Source of the DNA: CAMCXT01 sp046302715
GTDB lineage: Bacteria; Bacteroidota; Bacteroidia; M30B66
DNA length: 5,856 bases
Assembly: GCA_046302715.1 (NCBI GenBank)
Contig: JBKCHQ010000261.1
Span: 1 to 5,856, forward strand
Direction: 5' to 3'
The stretch's first letter is position 1. Every line of letters starts with the position of its first letter. Positions 1 to 5,856 of the stretch are shown here, piece by piece. The position numbers were made by a program, and so were the translations under genes. Below the pieces are notes generated by a model. The model did not search any database, had not been told where the DNA came from, and worked only from the letters and a program-made list of their open reading frames with translations.

Positions 1-165
1 GGAAATTATGCCTTTAGGCTTATTGAAGATACCGACGGCGATAAAAAATGGAGCCGAGGCAATTGGAAAGTAAAAAAGCAGCCCGAATCGGTAATTTATT
101 TCAAAGACAAAATAGAGGTACGTGCAGGATGGGACCTCGAATTGGAATGGTTGATGGAATTTTAG
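1..165 (+). CDS. C-terminal end of an Ig-like domain surface protein (5' truncated by window)
   Basis: Frame 1 is open from the first base to TAG at 163-165, giving 54 residues without a start, so the gene begins outside the window. The visible tail reads YAFRLIEDTDGDKKWSRGNW, then a QPESVIYF segment, then VRAGWDLELEW near the end. From memory this matches the conserved C-terminus of Bacteroidota proteins annotated as Ig-like (Big_5 type) domain-containing lipoproteins, whose tails read roughly LRLIxDxNxNGKWDTGNY...QPExVxYY...VRANWDxE. These are usually exported proteins of about 500-600 residues with no established biochemical role. No T9SS sorting domain is present at this C-terminus. The next gene converges on it with a 35-base gap (166-200) that shows no clear terminator hairpin. 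That this is the end of a real gene is fairly secure; the family name rests on recalled motif similarity. Confidence 0.68.
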   Translation, partial: GNYAFRLIEDTDGDKKWSRGNWKVKKQPESVIYFKDKIEVRAGWDLELEWLMEF

Positions 166-200
166 AAATACCCAACCTAAAAATCAACAACTTAAAAATT

Positions 201-521
201 CTAATAATAGTCGGCAAGATTTATGGTTTCGCCTTCTAAACCACTGTGAATTTTAGTAATTATTCTTCGTGTTTTACCATCATAAACGACGTCTCCGACT
301 TCGCCAGAAAACCCAACCGTAGTGTTTTCGCTTACACCCGAACAACATGCACCATATCCAGGTTTGGAGCCAATTCCAATGGTTACAAAAATACCTTTTG
401 AGCCTGTTCCTTTAATTCTAAAGTTAACTCTTTGTCCATTCTCAATATTAATTGATTTATAGGCAAAACTTGAAAAAATAATTGTGACTGATGCGATAAT
501 TAGAAGTATTGAATTTTTCAT
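201..521 (-). CDS. Small exported protein of unknown function
   Basis: This encodes 106 residues, ATG at 519-521 to TAG at 201-203. Residues 1-20 form a clear signal peptide: basic start (MKN), hydrophobic core (ILLIIASVTIIF), and a likely signal peptidase I site SSFA|YKS after residue 20. There is no Cys directly after the cleavage site, so it is not an obvious lipoprotein. The mature part of about 86 residues is rich in Gly, Ile, Val and Thr and looks mainly beta-stranded. It has an adjacent Cys pair at 59-60 (GYGACCSG) and a run GEVGDVVYDGKTRRIITKI near residues 73-91. It has no PNP-type sorting domain, so the periplasm or outer membrane surface is likelier than T9SS release. I do not recognise the family. 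The gene stands alone, convergent with the gene on its 3' side and divergent from the T9SS cargo gene on its 5' side. The signal peptide at the chosen ATG is the main support that it is real. Confidence 0.72.
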   Translation of the reverse strand: MKNSILLIIASVTIIFSSFAYKSINIENGQRVNFRIKGTGSKGIFVTIGIGSKPGYGACCSGVSENTTVGFSGEVGDVVYDGKTRRIITKIHSGLEGETINLADYY

Positions 522-534
522 GCGATTTTTTTAG

Positions 535-566
535 TAAATGTAAAATCATTTAAATCAAATTTCCAA
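535..566 (-). promoter_or_regulatory. Possible promoter for the small exported protein
   Basis: On the minus strand TACATTTA (535-542) matches the Bacteroidota -7 consensus TAnnTTTG at all but the last base. A TTG (564-566), the usual -33 element, lies 21 bases upstream, within the spacing range known for this phylum. The -7 box is only 13 bases before the ATG, so the leader would be very short. The surrounding DNA is so A/T-rich that a chance match is quite possible. Confidence 0.3.
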
Positions 567-630
567 AAAATAGTTTTTCGATTTGTTTGGTCCCTAATTT
601 TTCCGAGATAGTTTAAGACTAAATATTTGC

Positions 631-638
631 TACATTTG
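631..638 (+). promoter_or_regulatory. Bacteroidota-type -7 promoter element for the cargo gene and peptidase
   Basis: TACATTTG is a full match to the TAnnTTTG -7 box of the primary sigma factor in Bacteroidota. It ends 21 bases before the ATG at 660, a sensible distance. The -33 side is weak: the expected region has GTTTAAG around 611-617 and no clean TTG. No other promoter is evident before the peptidase start at 1129, so this one probably drives both genes. Confidence 0.5.
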
Positions 639-659
639 AATTTCAATAAGCATTTATCC

Positions 660-1127
660 ATGAAAACATTAGCTCCGTTTATTTTTGTTTTTATTTAAGC
701 ATTCGCTTTTTGGCAAAGTAATAACGTAATCGCCGGTGGCGATGCCGAGGGCGATAACGGCTCTGTTTCCTTTTCCATCGGTCAGGTGGTTTACACTTCT
801 GCGCAAAGCGCAACAGGAAATATCAATCAAGGAGTTCAACAGCCTTACGATGTTGGGGTGGTTACCGGTGTGGAAGAAATCGGGATTAATCTTTCGGTGT
901 TTCCCAATCCTACTTCAGGTTTGTTAACGCTTACTGTGGATGGCGAAGACGCTCAGCCATTATCGTATGAACTTTTTGATGCTTCGGGCCGTTCGGTAGC
1001 CTCAAAAAATAACCTCAGTGCGTCCACCCAAATTTCACTCGATGCGTTTGCTACAGGTGTTTATACCTTAAGTGTATACAGAGGCAATAAGCCGGTTAAA
1101 TCGTTCAGAATCGTTCGCAATTATTAG
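660..1127 (+). pseudogene. Short T9SS cargo protein gene interrupted by an in-frame stop in its signal peptide
   Basis: Starting at ATG 660 the frame reads MKTLAPFIFVFI, then TAA at 696-698, and continues in the same frame with AFAFWQSNNVIAGGDAEG to TAG at 1125-1127. Ignoring the TAA, the product would be about 155 residues. It would have a signal peptide; a segment SVSFSIGQVVYTS...GVQQPYDV (about residues 33-66), which I recall as a recurrent motif of small Bacteroidota T9SS cargo proteins of unknown function; and a type A sorting domain from about residue 80 (FPNP at 81-84, ASGR, GVYTLSVY, final SFRIVRNY). Changing one base (TAA to TTA, Leu) would restore a normal signal peptide. The codons from 699 to 785 hold no ATG, GTG or TTG; the first candidate restart, GTG at 786, would lack any export signal, so a T9SS protein made from it could not leave the cytoplasm. 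Intact sorting-domain sequence suggests the break is recent or is a sequence error. Only one base separates it from the peptidase start, so loss of translation could also affect that gene. Confidence 0.82.
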
Positions 1128-1128
1128 C

Positions 1129-4100
1129 ATGAAGCAATTACTCACTCTATTTCTGTTTTGTCTTGGATTTTTAATGGCTTTTGGCCAGCCATCATCCTTT
1201 ACGGTAAGCAGTGTAAGAAACGATGCCTCTGAAACAGAACTCGAGTTTAGTTTCGGCGAATATCAATTGCAGCCAATCGCAATTAAAGGCAAAACCTATT
1301 TGCTACCCGTAGCTGAAAACGCAGCAAGGTTATTGCTCAAAGGTGCTCCCGATTTGCTGCAGTTTAGCCGCTCGGTAATGCTTGGTGATGTGGGTGCGGT
1401 GCGCCTCGAAATTGTGGATGTTGCATTTGAAGAGATACAAAACGTTGAAATAGCCCCTTCGGCCGGAAATATCATGCGTAATAATACTGATATAGAGCGT
1501 TCAGAAGGAAGTCATTATGTACAAAATGCCTTCTATCCTACTGCAGCGGCATCGCTTTCTGACCCCTACATTTTTAGAAACGTCCGTGGTTCCGCGGTGC
1601 ATGTATTTCCGATGCAATACAATGCGGTAAGCAAGGTTTTGCGCATCAATCGCAGTGTGCGTGTTCGGGTAGTTTCTGATGCCGCAATGGCGGGCATTAA
1701 CGAGCGAAATGCACAAAGAAGCTCCAAATCGTCTTGGGGCGATCATGAGCTGTATGAGCGCCACTTTATCAATTACTCTGATACACGCTACGAAACGCCT
1801 GCGCAGTGGGGGAAAATGCTAATAATAAGCCATGAGCCGTTTATGGCCTCCATGGACGATTTTATTAACTGGAAAAGGCGCACGGGTATGCCTGTTGAAA
1901 TAATCAGCTATGCTGACCTTGGAAGCGAAACCGCCATCAGCAATAAAATTCGCGACGAATACTACACAAATGGCTTGCGTTATGTACTCCTTGTGGGCGA
2001 CATCGAACAGATCCCTTCGCCGGTTAAAAGCGGTGGTAAATCGGATCCCAGCTACGGCTATATCGAAGGAAATGATGCATACCCGGAAGTAATTATCGGT
2101 AGATTTTCGGCCGAAACAGAGCAAGACGTACTCACCCAGGTGCAGCGGGTGTTAAACTATGAGCAGGCAACAACCGGAGATCATTTCGCTAAGGTTATTG
2201 GAATTGCTTCGCAAGAAGGCCCCGGCGACGACAACGAAATAGATTATGAGCATGTGCGAAACATGACCGAAGATTTACTCAACTACACCTACACCTCAGC
2301 AGCCGAGTTTTATGAAGGCAGTCAGGGGGGAACCGATGCATCGGACGATCCTTCGGCTCAGGACGTGCGCGAAGCCGTTGATGCAGGTGCTGGTTTACTG
2401 CTGTACACCGGACACGGGTCATCGCAAAGTTTTGGTACATCAGGGTTTAGTAATTCAACCATCGGTACATTAAGCAATAGTGGAATGTTGCCTTTGATTT
2501 GGTCAGTAGCCTGTGTAAACGGCGAATTCGATAACGGAACCTGTTTTGCCGAAGCCTGGATGCGCCAGACGTACAATGGCGAACCGGCAGGGGCAGCAAC
2601 GGTAATGATGTCGAGCATTAATCAAAGCTGGGACCCGCCCATGTGTGCTCAGGATGAAATGGTTGATGTACTTAGCGGCCAGATAGACGGCAATGCCGTT
2701 CGCACCTTTGGAGCTATAAGCATTAGCGGGTGCATGCGTATGAATGATGAGTACGGAAGCGCGGGCGATGAAATGACCGACACTTGGCACATTTTCGGCG
2801 ATCCCTCCTTATTGGTACGCACCCAGGCCCCAATGTCAATGGCGGTTTCGCACCCTACCTCTGTACCTTTAGGCATTACACAACTGCCTGTTAGTGTAGA
2901 TGTTGAAGGTGCGCGTGTAGGCTTGGTACAAAACGGGGTTCTAATTTCAAGCGGCATTGTTTCGGCAGGTTTGTGTATGCTTGAGTTCGATGCTTTATCG
3001 TCGCCACTTCAGTTGGAAATAACCGTAACGGCCTCTAACTACATTCCTTATCAAGGGCTTATAGATGTAATTGTTCCCGACGGGGCGTATCTAATTTACG
3101 AAGCCAATGAGGTGAACGACATTATCGGCAACAACAACCAACAAGCCGATTACAACGAAGCATTTTACCTCAACGTAACGGCCAAAAATGTAGGCAATCA
3201 AACCCCGGGTCCCTTAACGGGCATTTTATCTGAAAACTCGCCCTGGATAGTTATAAACGCACCTACAGGCTGTGTTTTTTACCCGAGCGATACGCCATTA
3301 AACTACAGCACCGCAGATTGTTTTTCGCTTCAAGTGGCCGACGGGGTTCCTGACGGTACAGTGGTTCAGCTTACCTTGGAGCTTACCAGCGAGTCGGGCG
3401 GGCAGTGGACCATCATTATTCCCTTGGTGTTACATGCTCCAGAAATGGTTGTGCCTACCTACGAGTTTTTAGAATTAACCGGTAACGGCAATGGTCGTGC
3501 CGACGCGGGCGAGCAGTTTAGGATTCGCATTCCTAACCAAAACTCAGGTTCGGCAAATTCAATAAATGGTATTGCCACCCTTACCCATGGAGCTCCAACA
3601 TTAGAGACGCTTTACGAAGAACTTAATCCCGAGTTGGTGGAGGCCGAATCTACCCTTTGGACAGTTTTTGATTATCAGATTCCCGCAAATTTTAGCGTGC
3701 CCGGCAGCATATCGTTTGTTTATAACGTAATGTTTGGCGCTTATGGGGCCAACCGATCTTTTACCTTACCGGTGGGCGAACGGGTTGAAGATTTTGAAAA
3801 CGGATTACCCGATAATTTGTGGCTTTCGGGAGCCGATATGCCGTGGGTAGAAGATACGCTCCAGGTGTATGAAGGCTCGATGAGCATGAAGTCGGGGGCT
3901 ATTTGGAATAATGAAAAGTCGGATTTAGTGCTTAACGGCAATGTATTGGAAGCCGGCGAATTGGCATTTTACTTTAAAGTATCGTCGGAAGAAGGCTATG
4001 ACTTTTTGCGGTTTTATATTGACGATGTAGAACAGAATGCATGGTCGGGGCTACAAGGATGGCAGCAGGCCACGTTTACGGTAGCGCCCGGATACCACAT

Positions 4101-4467
4101 TTTTAGGTGGACCTACGAGAAAGATGAGATTATTGCAGCAAACGACGATGCCGCCTGGGTTGACTTTGTGCACTTGCCCTTGATGGAAGAAAGCAGCCAG
4201 GGTGTTTTAGGCCCTCAAGAGGCAGCGATTAAGGTGTATCCGAATCCGGCCGAAGAGGCCGTATTTATTACCGGAATTGCCAATGGGGCGTGTATTCTGC
4301 GTTTGGTTGACATGAGCGGACGCATTCTAGAAGAAAAAAGCTTGATTGCAACCGCAGGAAATGCGCTACAATGGGATTTGAGTGCGCAACACGTTGGAGG
4401 ATTGTACTTTCTGCAGGTAATGCAAAGCGACGGAAGTATTGGTACTTGTAAACTACTTAAAAAATAA
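1129..4467 (+). CDS. Secreted gingipain-family (C25) cysteine peptidase with T9SS sorting domain
   Basis: The product is a 1112-residue protease, predicted to be exported by Sec, moved across the outer membrane by T9SS, and to cut proteins outside the cell. Architecture: signal peptide 1-19 (likely cut AFG|QPSS); propeptide about 20-220; C25 catalytic domain about 221-564; gingipain-type Ig-like domain about 565-650; two beta-rich Ig-like segments about 653-768 and 770-884, the second opening with GNGNGRADAGE; a MAM/cleaved-adhesin-like jelly roll about 887-1018 (EDFENG, YDFLRFYIDD, AAWVDFVHLP); and a type A sorting domain from about 1030 (VYPNP, PNP at 1038-1040) to the final LLKK. Catalytic residues are His429 (YTGHGS) and Cys462 (VACVNGEF), 33 apart as in RgpB (H211/C244). 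INQSW (Trp501), CFAEAW and HIFGDPSLLVRT are also shared with RgpB. A plausible maturation site is Arg220|Tyr221. I chose ATG 1129 because it begins the signal peptide; the upstream in-frame start at 1072 would overlap the preceding gene and add 19 residues ahead of it. The start lies one base after the preceding stop, suggesting coupled translation. Confidence 0.95.
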   Translation: MKQLLTLFLFCLGFLMAFGQPSSFTVSSVRNDASETELEFSFGEYQLQPIAIKGKTYLLPVAENAARLLLKGAPDLLQFSRSVMLGDVGAVRLEIVDVAFEEIQNVEIAPSAGNIMRNNTDIERSEGSHYVQNAFYPTAAASLSDPYIFRNVRGSAVHVFPMQYNAVSKVLRINRSVRVRVVSDAAMAGINERNAQRSSKSSWGDHELYERHFINYSDTRYETPAQWGKMLIISHEPFMASMDDFINWKRRTGMPVEIISYADLGSETAISNKIRDEYYTNGLRYVLLVGDIEQIPSPVKSGGKSDPSYGYIEGNDAYPEVIIGRFSAETEQDVLTQVQRVLNYEQATTGDHFAKVIGIASQEGPGDDNEIDYEHVRNMTEDLLNYTYTSAAEFYEGSQGGTDASDDPSAQDVREAVDAGAGLLLYTGHGSSQSFGTSGFSNSTIGTLSNSGMLPLIWSVACVNGEFDNGTCFAEAWMRQTYNGEPAGAATVMMSSINQSWDPPMCAQDEMVDVLSGQIDGNAVRTFGAISISGCMRMNDEYGSAGDEMTDTWHIFGDPSLLVRTQAPMSMAVSHPTSVPLGITQLPVSVDVEGARVGLVQNGVLISSGIVSAGLCMLEFDALSSPLQLEITVTASNYIPYQGLIDVIVPDGAYLIYEANEVNDIIGNNNQQADYNEAFYLNVTAKNVGNQTPGPLTGILSENSPWIVINAPTGCVFYPSDTPLNYSTADCFSLQVADGVPDGTVVQLTLELTSESGGQWTIIIPLVLHAPEMVVPTYEFLELTGNGNGRADAGEQFRIRIPNQNSGSANSINGIATLTHGAPTLETLYEELNPELVEAESTLWTVFDYQIPANFSVPGSISFVYNVMFGAYGANRSFTLPVGERVEDFENGLPDNLWLSGADMPWVEDTLQVYEGSMSMKSGAIWNNEKSDLVLNGNVLEAGELAFYFKVSSEEGYDFLRFYIDDVEQNAWSGLQGWQQATFTVAPGYHIFRWTYEKDEIIAANDDAAWVDFVHLPLMEESSQGVLGPQEAAIKVYPNPAEEAVFITGIANGACILRLVDMSGRILEEKSLIATAGNALQWDLSAQHVGGLYFLQVMQSDGSIGTCKLLKK

Positions 4468-4470
4468 ATT

Positions 4471-4505
4471 GAGGTTAAGCTCTGCGAAATTCGTTGAGAA
4501 ACCTC
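4471..4505 (+). repeat. Imperfect inverted repeat just after the peptidase stop
   Basis: GAGGTT (4471-4476) pairs with AACCTC (4500-4505), and CTC (4480-4482) with GAG (4496-4498), separated by a small asymmetric internal loop. It begins 3 bases after the stop codon. It could form a 3'-end hairpin that stabilises the mRNA, but no T-tract follows, so it is a poor intrinsic terminator. Confidence 0.35.
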
Positions 4506-4528
4506 TTAAATGGAATGTTAAACGGCAG

Positions 4529-4544
4529 AAAAACAATTGTTTTT
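4529..4544. repeat. 16-base perfect palindrome
   Basis: AAAAACAATTGTTTTT reads the same on both strands. Such a site could bind a dimeric regulator, but no adjacent promoter is evident and low-complexity A/T palindromes are common by chance in DNA like this. Confidence 0.3.
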
Positions 4545-4631
4545 AAGGAAATCGTTACACATTTAATTTTTTTGCAATTGAATGAACGGCCTCACCTGGA
4601 ATCGGAAAATCATGCGCCAATAAAATTATTT

Positions 4632-4650
4632 AGCTGAAAATCAGTTTTTT
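4632..4650 (+). terminator. Weak terminator-like hairpin with T-tract
   Basis: AGCTGA (4632-4637) and TCAGTT (4641-4646) pair over six positions including one G-T wobble, around an AAA loop, and are followed by four more T residues (4647-4650). The stem is short and A/T-rich, so it would be a weak terminator for the peptidase transcript at best; the stronger one is at 4732-4768. Confidence 0.3.
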
Positions 4651-4731
4651 GTTAAAAAATATTTTGGGCTTATAAACCAAATTTTGAAATCGGTGTTCGT
4701 TTGATTGTAGCGTTAGTTTGATTTAGGTATT

Positions 4732-4768
4732 GGAGCGGGTTCCTTTTTAGGGCCCGCTTCAATTTTTT
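4732..4768 (+). terminator. Intrinsic terminator, plus-strand direction
   Basis: Bases 4732-4742 pair with 4750-4760 in an 11-pair stem centred on AGCGGG / CCCGCT, with three G-T wobbles and a 7-base loop (4743-4749). Six T residues (4763-4768) follow. The T-tract lies on the plus strand only, so it ends transcription coming from the peptidase side, about 265 bases after that gene's stop codon. The T-tract overlaps the stop codon of the opposing glycosyltransferase gene (4767-4769), so it also protects that gene from antisense read-through. The minus-strand transcript would form the same stem but without a T-run after it. Confidence 0.68.
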
Positions 4769-5699
4769 AGATGAGTCGCCATACTATGGCCAGAAATATT
4801 CGTCTGGGAAGCTTGGTTGAAATATTCAACATCGAAAGCGCCCAGTTGCCTTTAAAAAGTTTGCAGTATTCACGAAGCGGTTGAGCGGCTTTCTTTACAT
4901 CCTCGTTTTGAGTTTGGAGTTCGGTTAATAAATCGCGCAAGGTTTTCCGAATGCGTTGCATGCGTGCGTTGCTCATGGGGCCGTTTAAGCGCATGAGGGC
5001 AAACGATAAAGGGCGTAGCTGGTTGATGCGTGTTGCTGTTGAAGAGGTAGCATGTACGCGGTACAAAATGAGATTTTCATCCAAGCCGTAAAAACGGCAG
5101 CCTTTATCGAGCATACGTACCCACAGCAAATAATCTTCACAGTTCTGTACTTCGGGTTCTTCGTCGAAGCCACCTGCTTTGTCAAAAGCCGCCTTTGTGC
5201 ATACTACGGTTGATGTGGGAATTTGATTTTGCCGATGGAAGAGCTCCAAGTCGTTTCGATCAAAGATTTTTTGAAGTATCTGAAAGGTATGTTCCCGTAG
5301 GTTCAAATTATTATTCAGGCAAATAAATCCATCGCTAAAGACCAGATCAACACATCGTTCCTCTAAAGTAGCTATTTGCAATTCCAATTTATTCGGAAAC
5401 CAAATGTCATCGCCATCCAAAAAAGCAATGTAATGGCCACTTGCAGCCGCTACTCCTGCATTGCGCGTTTTGCCCTGCTTGCTGTTGGTGTGGCTCAGGA
5501 CTTTTATTCGGGCATCGCTTTGAGCCAAATGTTGCGCGACTTCAAGTGTGGTGTCGGTTGAGCCATCGTTAACGATGATGATTTCGATATTGGGGTAGTT
5601 CTGCCCTTGAACGCTTTCAACAGTTTCGGCAAGATATGGAGCGCAGTTGTAAGCGGGGATGATGACGGATACTATTTTTGCCTCTGAGAATTTATGCAT
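4767..5699 (-). CDS. Family 2 (GT-A fold) glycosyltransferase
   Basis: This 310-residue protein is predicted to transfer a sugar from a nucleotide-sugar donor onto a growing surface glycan, at the cytoplasmic face of the inner membrane. Family motifs in order: SVIIPAYN (11-18) opening the Rossmann-like donor domain; VNDGSTD (43-49) for nucleotide contact; QGKTRNAGVAAASG (75-88); DGDD (95-98), the DxD-type metal-binding motif; GGFDE (176-180); and CEDYLLWVRML (187-197), whose Glu-Asp fits the catalytic-base region. The acceptor and the sugar cannot be told from sequence. The C-terminal part (about 225-310) is basic and mostly helical with no clear transmembrane segment, though the last residues (IFLAIVWRLI) are hydrophobic and could touch the membrane. 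The length is normal for the family. An in-frame TAG lies immediately before the ATG, which limits how far upstream translation could start. It follows another gene by 22 bases on the same strand, suggesting an operon. No Shine-Dalgarno sequence is visible. Confidence 0.93.
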   Translation of the reverse strand: MHKFSEAKIVSVIIPAYNCAPYLAETVESVQGQNYPNIEIIIVNDGSTDTTLEVAQHLAQSDARIKVLSHTNSKQGKTRNAGVAAASGHYIAFLDGDDIWFPNKLELQIATLEERCVDLVFSDGFICLNNNLNLREHTFQILQKIFDRNDLELFHRQNQIPTSTVVCTKAAFDKAGGFDEEPEVQNCEDYLLWVRMLDKGCRFYGLDENLILYRVHATSSTATRINQLRPLSFALMRLNGPMSNARMQRIRKTLRDLLTELQTQNEDVKKAAQPLREYCKLFKGNWALSMLNISTKLPRRIFLAIVWRLI

Positions 5700-5721
5700 C
5701 TATTGAATCGCAATTATCGGT

Positions 5722-5856
5722 CTACTGGGAAGTAAATCTCTTAATACGTCTGGTTTTTAGGTATGCATAAAATCTATCAGATATTGGTTTCAATAAATTA
5801 AACGTAAACATCCAATCGATAAAACGATCCTTTTGAACCTTTTCCCTATTAAGGTA
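5722..5856 (-). CDS. C-terminal end of the preceding gene in the glycosyltransferase operon (partial)
   Basis: The minus strand is open from the right edge to TAG at 5722-5724, giving 44 residues that include FIDWMFTFNLLKPISDRFY and end YLKTRRIKRFTSQ. The start lies outside the window. The tail is basic with aromatic residues, as is common at the C-termini of surface-glycan enzymes such as glycosyltransferases, but there is too little to assign a family. The 22-base gap to the next gene on the same strand supports a shared transcript. An open stretch of this length could occur by chance, so support comes mainly from position and residue composition. Confidence 0.55.
   Translation of the reverse strand, partial: YLNREKVQKDRFIDWMFTFNLLKPISDRFYAYLKTRRIKRFTSQ

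Larger units (their letters stand above)
4468..4731. other. Non-coding interval between convergent genes
   Basis: This interval lies between the peptidase stop and the main terminator hairpin. I see no convincing gene: the longest start-to-stop stretch noticed is 13 codons (4582-4623), with no context supporting it. It holds an imperfect inverted repeat (4471-4505), a 16-base palindrome (4529-4544) and a weak hairpin followed by T residues (4632-4650). The sequence is strongly A/T-rich apart from a short stretch near 4587-4619. Confidence 0.6.

Noticed and set aside
48..239. 63-codon ORF on the plus strand near the left edge
   Set aside because: It overlaps the end of the first gene in another frame and runs antisense into the small exported protein gene; its composition does not look protein-like.
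690..720. Programmed frameshift or stop-codon recoding at 696
   Set aside because: The N-terminal and downstream parts are in the same frame, so a single shift does not help; the -1 frame meets a stop near 720. TAA is a normal stop here, ending both the peptidase and the glycosyltransferase.
786..1127. A 113-residue ORF starting at GTG 786 as an independent gene
   Set aside because: It is the same frame as the ATG at 660, and the start would fall inside a motif (GQVVYTS) typical of the mature protein, leaving a T9SS sorting domain without an export signal.
1072..1128. Longer start of the peptidase at 1072
   Set aside because: It would overlap the preceding gene by 56 bases and put 19 residues ahead of a textbook signal peptide that begins at ATG 1129.
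1501..2957. Several minus-strand ORFs of 86-102 codons inside the peptidase gene, and a plus-strand ORF at 5376-5561 inside the glycosyltransferase gene
   Set aside because: They lie opposite strongly supported coding sequence, have no recognisable motifs or signal peptides, and read as shadow frames.
4582..4623. 13-codon ORF in the intergenic region
   Set aside because: It is too short, with no ribosome-binding or regulatory context and no recognisable leader-peptide features.
4656..4681. Inverted repeat TTTGG...CCAAA in the 3' intergenic region
   Set aside because: Only five pairs with flanking mismatches; expected by chance in A/T-rich DNA.

Overview
The window looks like chromosomal DNA from a member of the Bacteroidota, most likely of flavobacterial or related marine/soil type. 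Three things point there: two consecutive genes carry C-terminal 'PNP' sorting domains of the type IX secretion system (T9SS), found only in this phylum; start codons lack Shine-Dalgarno sequences but sit behind A/T-rich leaders; and a TAnnTTTG promoter element lies ahead of the first T9SS cargo gene. Intergenic DNA is very A/T-rich, while the large genes are closer to balanced.

Layout. 1-165 (+) is the 3' end of a gene whose C-terminus resembles the conserved tail of Bacteroidota Ig-like-domain surface proteins. 201-521 (-) is a convergent small exported protein of unknown function. 522-659 is a divergent, A/T-rich promoter region. 660-1127 (+) is a short T9SS cargo gene broken by an in-frame TAA at codon 13, inside its signal peptide. 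One base after its stop, 1129-4467 (+) encodes a 1112-residue secreted cysteine peptidase of family C25 (gingipain family), with signal peptide, propeptide, catalytic domain, Ig-like domains, a jelly-roll adhesin-like domain and a T9SS sorting domain. 4468-4766 is non-coding, with two terminator-like hairpins. 4767-5699 (-) is a family 2 glycosyltransferase, and 5722-5856 (-) is the 3' end of the gene ahead of it in the same transcription unit.

How the parts relate. The broken cargo gene and the peptidase appear to form one transcription unit (TAG-C-ATG junction). The peptidase would be exported by Sec, carried over the outer membrane by T9SS through its C-terminal domain, and activated by removal of the propeptide. 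Its catalytic His/Cys spacing, the residues aligned with the RgpB S1 pocket and a plausible Arg-Tyr maturation site all resemble Porphyromonas RgpB, suggesting an arginine-directed protease outside the oral pathogens. The glycosyltransferase unit on the other strand converges on it and probably belongs to a cell-surface glycan cluster extending beyond the right edge.

The most notable observations are the premature stop in the cargo gene and the Rgp-like character of the peptidase. I did not find a clearly new type of system. No tRNA, rRNA, CRISPR array, insertion sequence or integrase is visible.
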